Assembly: GCA_031835245.1 (NCBI GenBank)
Contig: JAVKOQ010000013.1
Location: forward strand, 1-64,000
Direction: 5' to 3'
DNA: 64,000 nt
DNA from: Balamuthia mandrillaris
Lineage: Eukaryota > Discosea > Longamoebia > Balamuthiidae
Positions 53,964 to 64,000 of the stretch are shown one piece after another; positions within the stretch are counted from its first letter, which is position 1; every line of letters starts with the position of its first letter. Position numbers and translations under genes: made by a program. The notes under the pieces were generated by a model. That model made no database searches and was not told where the DNA came from. It saw only the letters and a list, made by a program, of their open reading frames with translations.

Positions 53964-55805
53964 ATGAAAGAAGGCGAAGCGAAAAGATGTGAAGAACGAT
54001 GGGAAGACGAGAGAGGGTTCGCGTTGCTAGAGCTGTTGGACCTTCCAAACGAACTGCTACTTGCCGTCTTTCAAGTTTGTTTTTTTCTTTTTGGAATGAG
54101 ATTAGATAGATATTTTTTAGTCCTGTTTGCTTGATCTTTTTACGAACTGATCGCAACCACTTTCTTTGAGCAGCAACTGGACTTTCGGACAGTAGTTCGT
54201 AGTTGTCGAAGGACATGCCGTCGTTTCATGGCATTAGCTGATGCGGAGCAGCTCTGGCGCCACTATTGGGAACGCTACTTCGACGCGACAACATCATCAA
54301 GATCTCGTAGCAGCAACTCCTACGACAACAAAAGTTGGCGTGATCGTGTGCTGGTGGTTCTACAATGTCCTCTCCTACATGCGCTGAAGCAAAGACGAGC
54401 CTCCAGAAGAGGAAGAACAACGCTAACTGCTCTTTGTCCGATGGATGAAGGATTTCTTAGCTTGGATGACAGGGACAAAGTTTGTCTGGCGCGGCACAGT
54501 CTCAGCGAAAAGCACATCAGCCTAGCTACACTTTGCAAAGTTGGTTGCTTTCTTCTGCTGGAGTCCTTGTTGGAGGCCGTTCTCTTTGGCCTTCTCCACG
54601 ACCCAACAACAGGCACGAGCAGCAAAGGTATGTCTGCTGCCAGCAGGCAAGCCGTAGAGATGATGGAGACATGCCTTGGCGCAGCAGCGGAGCTCGGTTG
54701 GGAGCCAAGGAGGGAATTGATCTCTTTGTTGGAACAAAGGGGAAGGTTGCTACTCATGGAGTCTCTCTTTCTCAAGCATCGTCTCAACCCGTTCAAGAAG
54801 AGGCTAGCTCTCCACATGACCTCGGCCTGTGCTTCTGTAGATCTGGTGGAAGGCTGCATGTTTTGGTTGTTGACATTATCTTCATCCTCTGCTGTCTTCC
54901 CTTATGTTAGAGGAGAGGGAAGACCTGTCTCCCCAAGAGGACAAGTATGGCAAGCTGCTCTGAGAGAAGCAGCCATCCATGCCTCCGAGCACGTATTAGA
55001 GGCAATGTTGGCCAACTTGCACAACGACGGAGGTGAAGGAGAGGCCATGGCGCTACCGCCACTTGTTGGCGAAGAAACGGTCAGCACTGAAGCTTTGTTG
55101 GAGGCATTGATGTTCGTGATACCGGCGTCCACCACAGAAGAGGCGGACCTAGCAAAGAGAACAAGAATGGCGAGGTGCTTGTTGGCAGCCATCGAAGCCA
55201 CAGAACAGCAAAGACGCTCAACAACAACAGTTGAGGAAGAAACAGGACGGTCTTGTATCCAAGAACTTCATGAAGGCAAAGCCAACGAGGTCCTGCTACG
55301 GATCCTCCAGCAACGGGCGAAGCAGAACAAACCTCCATTTTCTGCTAATGTGATGCGGCTCGTGTTGGACAAGGCCGCTCAACAGCACCAGAAGAACGTG
55401 TTGGCTCTTACCAGCATGGCAACGAATGAGCACTCTAGCTCTTCGTCGACAGCTACAGTCACTGAACCTGTAGTAGAAAACAGAACGTCGATTATATCAC
55501 CCTCTATTGTGTCTACCACCTCGACTACTCAATGCAAGCCAACGCCAAGCATTGGAAGGAGAAAGACGTTGTTCCCGAGCTCAGCGGCGATGATGGTGAT
55601 AATGACGGTGGTGGCAATAGTTGCTGCCTTTGTCTTGTCACTGGCTACACCCTTCAGCTCTCTTCTTTTTGGCAGCAACGGCAGTAGCGGTGAAATAGTG
55701 GCGATGGTGACAGTGATAGTAGTGGCTGTGATGATAATGGTTGTTAATATGCATATGTCTCCTCCTGCGCTTCAGCAGGATGAACAAGCCAGAATGCCAA
55801 CGTGA
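53964..55805 (+). CDS. F-box protein with C-terminal membrane segments
   Basis: Start at 53964 (MKEGEAKRCEERWEDER). The F-box is split by one intron: LLDLPNELLLAVFQ, then QLDFRTVVRSCRRTCRRFMA and AEQLWRHYWERYF. F-boxes bind Skp1 in SCF ubiquitin ligases. The middle of about 400 residues is Leu-rich and helical without a recognised substrate domain (for example LATLCKVGCFLLLESLLEAV, ALREAAIHASEHVLEAMLAN). After a Ser/Thr-rich linker come two hydrophobic stretches, MMVIMTVVAIVAAFVLSLAT and IVAMVTVIVVAVMIMVVNMH, then a short tail ending at 55805 (TGA). A membrane-anchored ligase adaptor is inferred. The 3' end lies 35 bases from that of the MYND gene, tail to tail. Confidence 0.75.
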
Positions 55806-55839
55806 GGAACGAAAATGAAAGAAAGAAATAAGTAGGGTG

Positions 55840-58800
55840 TTATTTTGTAGCGTGTTGATGGTGATGGTGATGATGGTGATGGTGAGGACAAGATGGATTG
55901 GGAGAAGAGGAAGAGGAGAAAGGTGCTGAAGGAGAGTATGGCAATGATGGCAGGGCGTAGAGAGCGCACAGTTGCTTGTGGCGTGGCCAATCCTCTTCTT
56001 GACAATGCTACATTTGTTTAAAAATGGTAAGGAGAACGAAAAAACAGGAAGAAAGAAAGGGAAAGCACGTACTCGACTACAATAGACCACAAGTTTACAT
56101 CGCCCGCATTGCAGTGGTTTCAACAGGGTTCTGCGACAAGACCAACAACGATAGAGGTGCATCCCAAAAAAGGCATCAATATTGCCGCTGCTGCCTCCTT
56201 GTAGAGATCCATAGCTCTTGCTGTCTCCACTCTTCTTCCCAACTCCATTCATGTTGCTACTTCCTCTGCCGCCTTTTCCTCTTGTATCTTTGGCATAGAT
56301 TTTTTCCAAACAGGTTGTATCCACTGTTTGGATTGAATTGCGAAGGAAGAGAGAGAGAAATGAGCCCATTCGCAATTAAAAAAAGAAGAGACTAGAGAAA
56401 AAGAATGTACACTCTCTTATGTCGGTGACGTGGTAACCAATGCGCCGGCCTAGATGCCGCATGTTAAGGAATTGTTGTTGCATCAAAGGAGAGGTCTTGT
56501 CAAAAAGCTCAGCCCATTCGGGATGACATGACGGTATTTGTGGGGTTACCTGTTAAATATATCACCATAAGTAAAGAGACGATAAACGAGAGAGAATATA
56601 GAGCATAACGAACCACCATGACGTTGAGCTTTCCATCAATGTCCGTCCAAAAACGGTGATACCTGCCCACTTGAATGAAGTTGCAGGCTTTGCGTACAAA
56701 GTCATCATAAAGAGTTTGAAAGGACGAAGCAAAGTGGTAGTCCACCAACTCGAACATTCCTTTGCCCTTTTTGACGTAAAAGTTGAGAGAGAAACAGAGA
56801 GAGAAAGAAAAAGAGAAAGAGAGAGAAGAGAATAAAGAAGAGAGGAGACGCGGAGAACAGAACACGAAGAAGGGTTACCTTAATAATGATAGCAGCAGAA
56901 CAATTAGTGCCCAATAAGAGGGTGCTTGTCCACTTGAGGGCCAAAATATCATCGCTTTCAAGAGATTCAGTGCATTGAAACCAGTAGGACCGACCACCAT
57001 CGTTGTTACTACTACCACTTCCAGGTTTTGTGTCTGCTCCGCCACCATTGATGGCATTATCAGAGGCTTCGTTGGTCAGCTTCACCATTTGTAGACCTAT
57101 TCCGTTTTTGTTGTTCGCTCCAAAATTTTCTCTTCGAACGAGCAACATCAGTTTGCCTCCTTCTTTCGCTGAGAATTGAATGTCAAGTATGTGATTCTTT
57201 GGTGTGCTCTCTTCCTACGAGTTTAAGCAAAAACACAAAGTTGAGAGAACAAGAGAGAGAGGTGAGAGAGGGAGTGAAGAGTACCTCAAGCCAATTCCGA
57301 TCCACAATCTTTGGAAATAAGAGACGAGGATACCACTCAAACTGAATGGTCTCCTTTTCTCTCCGATTGGCAATAATGGTCCACAGACAATACTCCCCAT
57401 TTCCAGCGTCATTCCACGTGACGAAATGAAACGGTTTGACGTTGTTACTTCCATTGCTGCCACCAGTATTACTAGCTTTGTGCTTCCCACCAGAGCCACT
57501 CCTAGTGGTCCCCGGAGAGGAAGCAGTAGCTGAACTACCAATGTTGGAGCCGCCAGTTGACGTGCTGCGAACGTTGTTGGAAGAGGCGATGTGCGTCATT
57601 TCAAGAGGTTGTCCGAACGCCCCTGTAGCAGGCCCAATGATAGCCAAAGGCCCAACCTAATAATAATGGTCTCATTATTACAGGATACTGATGGGAGAAG
57701 GAAAGGAAGAGGGAGTTGGAGAGGGAGAGGAATACGAAACCACACGAGGGTCAAAACTGATGCGTTGCTGTTCAAACTGTTCTTCGATCTCTTCTTCTTC
57801 GTCTACATCGAAAAAGTGAAAAGGAGAGGGATAGTAGGGAGACGATTGGGAAAAGGATGGTGACGTAGAGGTGTCAGAGACACTTTGCTTAAAAGTGGGG
57901 GCAGAAAATGGGGAAGGAGAGATAGGGGAAGAAGAGGTGGAAGAGGCAGACGAGGAGGAAGAGCTGCTATTGTTTAAAAATCCGTAGGGAGGAGCTGTGC
58001 TATCAACCGAAGGCGAAGGTGATGACGACGGTGATGGTGATGGAGTAGAAAAGGGAGACGATGTCGAAAATGAAGAGGAATAAGGTTGTGGCTCTCTTTC
58101 GCGAATGGCAGGTGGAGAAGTCCGTCCGCGTGTTCTTCCTCTAATTCGTCTGCTTCGAGCACCTCGCGTTGCTTTGCTTATACCACTTTTCGTTCCGGCT
58201 GTGCCCTCCGCGAAGGTCGGAATCTGTCCTGTTGTGGTAGTTGATGAAGCAGCCGTAAAAGGAGAAGGCGGAAGCGGTGATGGTGATAATGAAGAACCAG
58301 GAGAAGGAGAAGGAAAGCCATTCATGGCGGTCTCCATTCCGCCTCCCATGAATGGTGATGAAGAAGGAGAAGGAGAGAAGGGTGGAGCAGAGGCACGAGT
58401 GGCAGCTGCAGCTGCGGCAGCAAGCCCGAATGTGGGAAGGCCTGACTTGCCCACTCTTGACAGCACAAAATTGAGGTTGAGAAGAAAGATGAAGCAAGGG
58501 TAGCGGCTAGGTATTGTCACTAGGCTTTTGGAATCCGGAGAGAAACATGCATCCAGGAATGTCAGGCCTTGATCGTAGAATATAAGGCGAAAGAAAGGTG
58601 GAGATTCTTCCATTATTTGATAGCTAGTGCAGTTTGTTATGTGTAATAGTTTTCATTAGCGGGAGAATGAACAAGGAAAACAGAAAGAGAAGAGAATGTA
58701 CACTAAGAGACAGCTTTGTCCTTTGTGAAGAGCGCCATGAACAAGCAAAAGGCGCTTATTGGGACTGAGTAGTAGTTTCTTAGGAGCACGATAATAACAT

Positions 58801-59004
58801 CCACTGTTACTGTGGTTGTGATGGTGGCCACCGCCGGTTGTTGTCTTTGGCACAAACGGGAAGGTGAAGACCTTGAACTCTGGACAGAGGCTCAACGCCA
58901 CATCATACACAAAGTACTTGTCGTTGGGTCGGTTTTGTTGGCTGACTTGAGGCGGAGGGGCCATCGACGCTGCCCCACCTCCTGCATAGTTGTCTTTTTG
59001 TCAG

Positions 59005-59051
<47 letters not shown>

Positions 59052-59357
59052 GGTGAGAAAAACGGGAAAGAGAAGAGAAAAGATCATGTGAACAACGTCA
59101 ACCAAAGGCCAGGGAAAAAAATAACTGCGAAGGAAAGAGAGCAAGTCCAAACCTGCAGAGCGAACAAACTTGCGGGAGGAAGAAGGTTCCAGAGTGATCA
59201 TGCGAGCAGCGGAAGGAGCGTCGCCTTTCGTCTTTTCGTTGAGTGGATAGAAGTAGGCCTCCCCGTTGGCAAACACGAGGAACAGAACCCCTTGCATGCT
59301 TCCTCCGAAGCGTATGTATGGCAGGTGCTCAAAGAGCAGAGTACGGCCTTTGCTCAT
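55840..59357 (-). CDS. MYND-finger protein with possible propeller N-terminus
   Basis: Start at 59357 (MSKGRTLLFEHLPYIRFGGS). Early exons have strand-like repeats (QGVLFLVFANGEAYFYPLNE, KKLLLSPNKRLLLVHGAL, LTFLDACFSPDSKSLVTIPS) resembling beta-propeller blades. A long Ser/Pro-rich insert follows (about 58440-57760). Then come PFHFVTWNDAGNGEYCLWTI, HILDIQFSAKEGGKLMLLVR and DDILALKWTSTLLLGTNCSA, again propeller-like. The C-terminal exons carry a MYND zinc finger: CWSCRRTLLKPLQCGRCKLV, VYCSR, then HCQEEDWPRHKQLCALY. A His-rich tail ends at TAA near 55840. MYND fingers bind Pro-rich partners, often in chromatin or ubiquitin pathways. I do not recognise the whole protein. Exons are many, with GA-rich introns. 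Confidence 0.65.
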
Positions 59358-59859
59358 GTTTTTTGTCGGGTGGCAGTAGTCCTAGTCGTCGTCGATTGAG
59401 GAGAGGTCCAACCGACCGCTGTGTGTTGTTGCTTCAAGTAGCAGTCGGACACAAAGATTCTCTTCTTCTTCTCGCTGGTCCGCGTCGCAAAACAAGGCAA
59501 GCTATTTCGTTTCTGCGATAATGCTGACGGAAGCGAAGCGTCTTTTTTTAAAAGGTATGGTAGCAGCAGCAAGTAGCAGCAAAAGAATCAGTCAGCAGTG
59601 CCCGCCCACAAGAGGAGGAAGGAGGAAGGCAAAAAAATCCCCACAGCACCACCCGTGGCTGCCACTACTCTTTTTTTTTTTTTTTAGAAAGGATTTTTTT
59701 TTTTTGGGCAGCATTCTTGGCATACCAAACATTTTTTCTAAGGGACGGTGGGGATTTGTTGTTTTTTTTTTGTCCAACGTGTCTCCTCTCTTTTTTGCAG
59801 CGATCGCTTGGACACATTTCGCAGGAGAGAGAGAGATGGGAGGAGCACGAGAGAGGTGT

Positions 59860-59936
<77 letters not shown>

Positions 59937-60009
59937 CGAAGTAGTTATTGAAGTGGTGGCGTGAAACTGAAAAACAAGAGCAAAAAAAAAAAATAAACAG
60001 CAAAAAAAA
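59358..60009. promoter_or_regulatory. Spacer upstream of the MYND gene, with (GA)n
   Basis: It lies between the MYND start and the zeta-COP stop, both on the minus strand. It holds poly-T runs near 59670-59705 and 59760-59770, and a perfect GA dinucleotide array at about 59862-59932. No gene is supported. Confidence 0.55.
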
Positions 60010-60531
60010 TTATCCTTTGAGAAGAGTGCGCTGGATGTGTTCTCGTGCGGTGGCGAGGGCCTGAGAGATGGACTGCTCGGCAAGGGGAATGTCTCCTTCC
60101 GCTCCCTTCATGGCGACCCTGCTCACTATGGCCTGGGAGTCAGCCTCCAGGATGATGCCCTCGTCCACCAACTCGTCAATGGCGAGCAGCACGTAGTCGA
60201 GGTTCTCCAGCACGGTCCTCTTGTCCACCACCTGGTGCAGCAGGGCGTAGATGGCCTCGTAGAGGGCGCTGAGCACGCTACCAAGGATGAGCTCGTTCTC
60301 GTCCACGCTGCCAATGACGTAAAAGTGCACGTCGGCAGAGCTCTTGTAGACAGCAATGACGCCGTCGAACATGACGATCTCGGCGTGTAGCTGAGTCTTG
60401 CTCCAGAGGCTCTTCTCGAATTGCTTCTGCTTCTCAGAGGTTTCCCATTCTTTGGAGTAGTACTTGGCACAGATGCGCTTGCCGTCCGAGTCCAAGACCA
60501 CGATTGCCTTGACTGTGTACAAAGAGGACAT
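60010..60531 (-). CDS. COPZ: Coatomer subunit zeta
   Basis: Zeta-COP is the small longin-fold subunit of COPI, which coats Golgi-to-ER vesicles. A single exon of 173 residues from 60531 to 60010 with TAA stop. Motifs in order: MSSLYTVKAIVVLDSDGKRI, CAKYYSKEWETSEKQKQFEK, LWSKTQLHAEIVMFDGVIAV, YKSSADVHFYVIGSVDENEL, ILGSVLSALYEAIYALL, KRTVLENLDYVLLAIDELVD, EGIILEADSQAIVSRVAM. This matches eukaryotic COPZ closely over its whole length. Codon use is more GC-rich than in its neighbours, as expected of a highly expressed gene. A T-rich tract lies just upstream of the start. Confidence 0.97.
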   Translation of the reverse strand: MSSLYTVKAIVVLDSDGKRICAKYYSKEWETSEKQKQFEKSLWSKTQLHAEIVMFDGVIAVYKSSADVHFYVIGSVDENELILGSVLSALYEAIYALLHQVVDKRTVLENLDYVLLAIDELVDEGIILEADSQAIVSRVAMKGAEGDIPLAEQSISQALATAREHIQRTLLKG

Positions 60532-60698
60532 TTTCTTTCTTTCTTTCTTTCTTTTTTGTTCTTTTTCTGGTTTTACTTTTTTTCTTCACTACTTTCTTTT
60601 TTTTTTGCTTTTGAATGACGTGTTTCATACAGTATTAGGTATGTGCATACGTGGCAGCGAGGATAGCTAACACCGCTTGAAAATTTCCAGGAAAAAAT
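60532..60698. promoter_or_regulatory. Divergent promoter of zeta-COP and Med5/33-like gene
   Basis: A short 167-base gap between divergent starts, T-rich near 60535-60610 with TTTC repeats. No further gene fits. Confidence 0.4.
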
Positions 60699-61378
60699 AT
60701 GCCACATGATGTCGACAGAAGAAACAAGAAGAAAGGAAAAGAGATGAGGCGCTCCTCCTTGTCGGCTTCCACACAGGGCTTGCAGCAGGCGCATGTAACG
60801 CAGCTCAAAAAGATCTTTGCCACAGCATGGAACAGGCGGTCAAGCCCTCAGGTCTGGGCCCTGGCGACCCAGCAATATCTAAAAGGCGTCGGACATGCTT
60901 CCTCCCAACGCTCCTTATCTCACTCTCTTTGTGGTACTTGTGATCCCCTCACGCTCTTTTTTTAATGTCTCCACCTCAACTATTTTTTTCAGACTTTATA
61001 CTGCAACAATGTTCGGTTGGACCAGTGCCCTCGCCTTTGCTCCTTTCGTACCTCGAACAAGCGCTCCAGATGTCTCTCATCCCTGTCTACCGATTTTTTC
61101 ACACTCTCTGTGACGTCGCCTCGCCCTCTCGCCCTCTTCAATATGCCGCGTTCCTCACTCTCATCAGACGCTATTTGCCACACGTCCGTCTCTCTTCTTC
61201 CTCCTCGAAACGAGAGGCATTGACCATGTCGAAAGAGGCAAGCGAGGCCGAGGGGAGTACTCTGGAGGTGGTCCTGCGGGTTGCTCACACGTTGCTTCGT
61301 GCCGTTGCTGACCTGTTTCATGACCTTCAACAACAACATCCGAAGCGTGAAGAACCGTTCGTTTTTCTTCTTTTCTGT

Positions 61379-61447
<69 letters not shown>

Positions 61448-64000
61448 GCCGCTTCGCTACTTCTCTCATTGCATCGTCCTCCTCTCTCACACTATTTCCT
61501 CTTGCTTATGTGGTAATAGTGACGGGACCCACCATATGGAAGGCGAAGAAAGCGACGAGGAAGAGGGCTCACAAAGAGCACAGGCCACCAACAACCTTAT
61601 CACTAGCATCCGCACTTTAACCGACCTATTCACCAATCCCCGTTCCTTAGCTTTCCTCCTTGCCGCCAAAGCTCGCTCTCCTGATCAATGGCAGCCCTTC
61701 TTTCAACTATGTCAGAGCCTTTATTCCTCTTTCTCCTCCTCCTGCTCTTCCTCTTGCTCCTCCTCCTTTTCCACAGAGAGGAAGAGAGAACTTCGACACA
61801 TGTTACAGCCGTTGTGGAAGGGCCTTCAACTTGTGTTGAACCCAAACGTATGGGTCGGTCGTACAATTCGAGCTCCCTTATGCAAGAGCCTCTACGCCAC
61901 TCTTGCTCCCTACAACTCCAATGCCTACAACCGGTCGTGGCTGGCCCTCACTTTCCTTCTTCACGAGGAGATTCACTCCGCTAAGGTCTTTCGCGGCGCA
62001 CAGAGAACGGTGGTACGGTTGAAGAAGCTAAAGGAGCTGCGTGGCCTCAATTGGTATCCCTTTCTGTGCGAGCTGTGGGCTGCCAGCCTTCGCCTTCACC
62101 GCTTTGCTTCATATCCATCACGCGAGTATGATCTCACGAGAAACTTCTTGTTGGTGAAGGTACAGTTTTCGCTCGTCTATGAACATTCCCATTTTATTTC
62201 TTGTGTTTCGTTCACTCGTTGATTCTTCGTTCCTGTTCTTCTGCCCCTCTCGGCATGCAGCTGCCTTTATTGCTTAAACATTGGAAGGAAGAGATGGAAG
62301 CCGAGAGAACCTTCCTGGACAAGAAACTACTACGTCATCATAACGCAATAGAACTCAGCCTCGTCCATTTGACCCAATTTCCATTGTTATTTTCTCAACG
62401 ACAGCAACACTCCGCTTCAGATGAAAAAGGAGAACAAACCGAATGGAGGCCCCCCCTTTCCAACTCCTCGGCGGATCTTTGGCAAGAGATGGTGGAGGCT
62501 TGCTCCAATCAGGAACTCGTCTCTAAAGCCTCTATTTATGCCCTGTTGGATGGTCGCCATCCGCCCAAGAGCTTGGATTCGGTGCCTGAAGAAAACGTTC
62601 AGGAAGAAGCAGAAGCGAAGATAGTGGCAGACATAACATTTGAAACCGATCGAGTGGACTCATCAACAAACAAACTGATGGTTCAAGAAGAAATGGAGAA
62701 TCTTATCGAAGGACTTTATGTTTCTCAGCATCAAGAAGATGAAGAACAACGGCTAAGTTCTGTTGTGGCACTCGTAACAGACTTAACGGGTGGAGCCCTG
62801 TTCCTACAAGAATGGCTGGTGGATCGCCTTCTTAAGATGACAACTCCCAATCCCACACTCTATCAACTTTCTGAAGAAGTGCAGAACGAAAGGGACAAGC
62901 AAGCAGCTTCAATTCCCTCAGCAACGGCTGTTTCTCTCATCTTTTCTGCCCTGACCCAGGAGACAGCTCTTGGAGTCTTTCATCAGCACGGAAAACTCCC
63001 AGCCCTTGCCTCCAATGCGTTCCTGTACTGCGACATTTGGGGTTTGTTCCTTTCTTCATCATCTTGTTATTTTCCTTGGTTGGTTTGCTTACGACTCGCT
63101 TACCATGGTTTTCGTGTTTGTAGGAAGCAAGACTGTGGACATGGAACCTCGCAAGCAACATCGGTTGTTTTCTAGGGCTTTCCTTCTACTAGTGTCTATC
63201 TTGGAGAATTTTGAAGTCCGCTCTATCTCCGAAAATCAATCGAAAGTACATCGAACTGACGGCTTTCGCTTCTTAATCAGCAAGTACCATACTTCAAAAC
63301 AAATGAAAACAGGATCTCATGTAGTCAAAGAAGAGAAAATGGAAGAGGAGGAGGTAGAAACAGAAACGGAGGAGGGAGGAGAATCCAAGACCCCCAACAT
63401 ATTGTCTTGGTACAGAGGATATCTCTTTGAGGTGTTACCGTGGCACAACAGCCTTTGTCAGGAGCCCACCTCAACCATCCCCGTCGTTGGAGACAAAATT
63501 CTTCTCTCTCTTCTCTCCTCAGCAGCTTCAACAGATACTTCTGAGCAAGACGCAAGTTTAGGAGGAGACAACCTACCCTCAGCCACACAATCGCCCCTTG
63601 CCTTCACCGACAACAGTAATAATGCCGAGGACACGCTGAATCAACACAACCCGTTGGAACTCATAGAGAGCCTTCCATATGTGTTGCACCAACTGGCCAT
63701 AGCCTCTGTACACAGCGTTATTCCATTGTCTCGCACTACGAGGGTGTTAACGCAACTGGTGGATGCGTTGCCCTATGCCTATGCGCTTTTTATTCTTTGG
63801 TTCAACCGTCAATTCTTTATGGGCAGTGGCAGGATTGGAACTTCTCCTCATTCTCGGTATTCTTCTCCTTCTCTCGTTCATGGAATCTTGTCTATGTTAA
63901 CTTTCGGTTTTAAAAATTTGTCAACATTGTCGGTAGCCTTGAAACGCCTCCTCCTTCACCAGCCAGCACGCTAACCATTCTGAGCACATTCCTGCAAGCT
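60699..64000 (+). CDS. Large helical protein, Mediator Med5/Med33-like
   Basis: Start near 60699 (MPHDVDRRNKKKGKEMRR). Exon 1 ends about 60880; the next begins about 61000 (DFILQQCSVGPVPSPLLLSY) and continues LEQALQMSLIPVYRFFHTLC, then SRPLQYAAFLTLIRRYLP. The pattern of a Leu-rich SYLExAL helix, then PSRPxxYxxFLxLIxRYLP recalls plant MED33 (Med5), a Mediator tail subunit. An intron with a CT array (about 61378-61446) follows. Further exons are helical: LITSIRTLTDLFTNPRSLAF, RTIRAPLCKSLYATLAPYNS, LNWYPFLCELWAASLRLH and ESLPYVLHQLAIASVHSVIP. Another intron is at about 63043-63123. A stop occurs at 63972, but an intron there could carry the gene beyond the window. The family call rests on weak motif similarity. 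Confidence 0.4.

Noticed and set aside
1-64000. Virus-derived elements such as Polintons or LTR retroelements
   Set aside because: I saw no reverse transcriptase, integrase with chromodomain, capsid, family-B polymerase or LTR pair. The Fanzor could have been carried by a giant virus, but nothing else viral is next to it.

Overview
This is nuclear DNA of a eukaryote with compact, intron-rich genes. Introns are short and GT-AG, intergenic gaps are small, genes lie on both strands, microsatellites sit in introns and spacers, and there is an interstitial TTAGGG array. The gene set (a STAT with coiled coil, DNA-binding region and SH2 domain; ATG1/ULK; presenilin; SMARCD/BAF60; AP-4 mu; zeta-COP; a sirtuin) and the Dictyostelium-like look of the STAT suggest a free-living protist, most likely an amoebozoan. 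That placement is an inference. TAA, TAG and TGA all end apparently intact host genes, so the code looks standard.

Layout. From 1 to 11.9 kb the window is rich in repeats and mobile elements: a Crypton-like tyrosine recombinase running off the left edge, an unrecognised low-complexity multi-exon gene, a five-exon DDE transposon followed by about fifteen consecutive hairpins, a gene fragment and a PIF/Harbinger-like transposase fragment. At 11.92-12.07 kb lies a TTAGGG array. It abuts the truncated transposase on one side and a cohesin acetyltransferase (ESCO/ECO1) gene, cut off inside its catalytic domain, on the other.

From 12 to 39.7 kb the window is gene-dense: ESCO, SMARCD, presenilin, STAT, ATG1, a VOC/glyoxalase protein, a Fanzor/TnpB-like RNA-guided nuclease with an N-terminal C2H2 finger between 54-bp direct repeats, a GST, a TLC-domain membrane protein, an Rsa3-like protein, a Nup98-like protein carrying a BTB domain, and a sirtuin.

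From 39.8 to 48.5 kb is an AT-rich, CpG-poor island with a decayed DDE-type transposase, a tandemly duplicated tRNA-Glu locus, a minisatellite and a pair of inverted Pol III-like repeats. From 48.5 kb to the end, genes resume: C2-SH3 protein, mitochondrial-type SDR, AP-4 mu, an F-box protein with membrane tail, a MYND-finger protein, zeta-COP and a large Mediator Med5/33-like protein.

The host genes are not an operon. Related themes are membrane traffic (AP-4, zeta-COP, presenilin, ATG1) and chromatin or nuclear function (SMARCD, ESCO, sirtuin, STAT, Nup-like, Mediator-like). The standout items are the zinc-finger Fanzor, the hairpin array, the ESCO gene severed at a telomere-repeat block, the Nup98/BTB fusion, and Arg-to-TGA decay confined to mobile elements.
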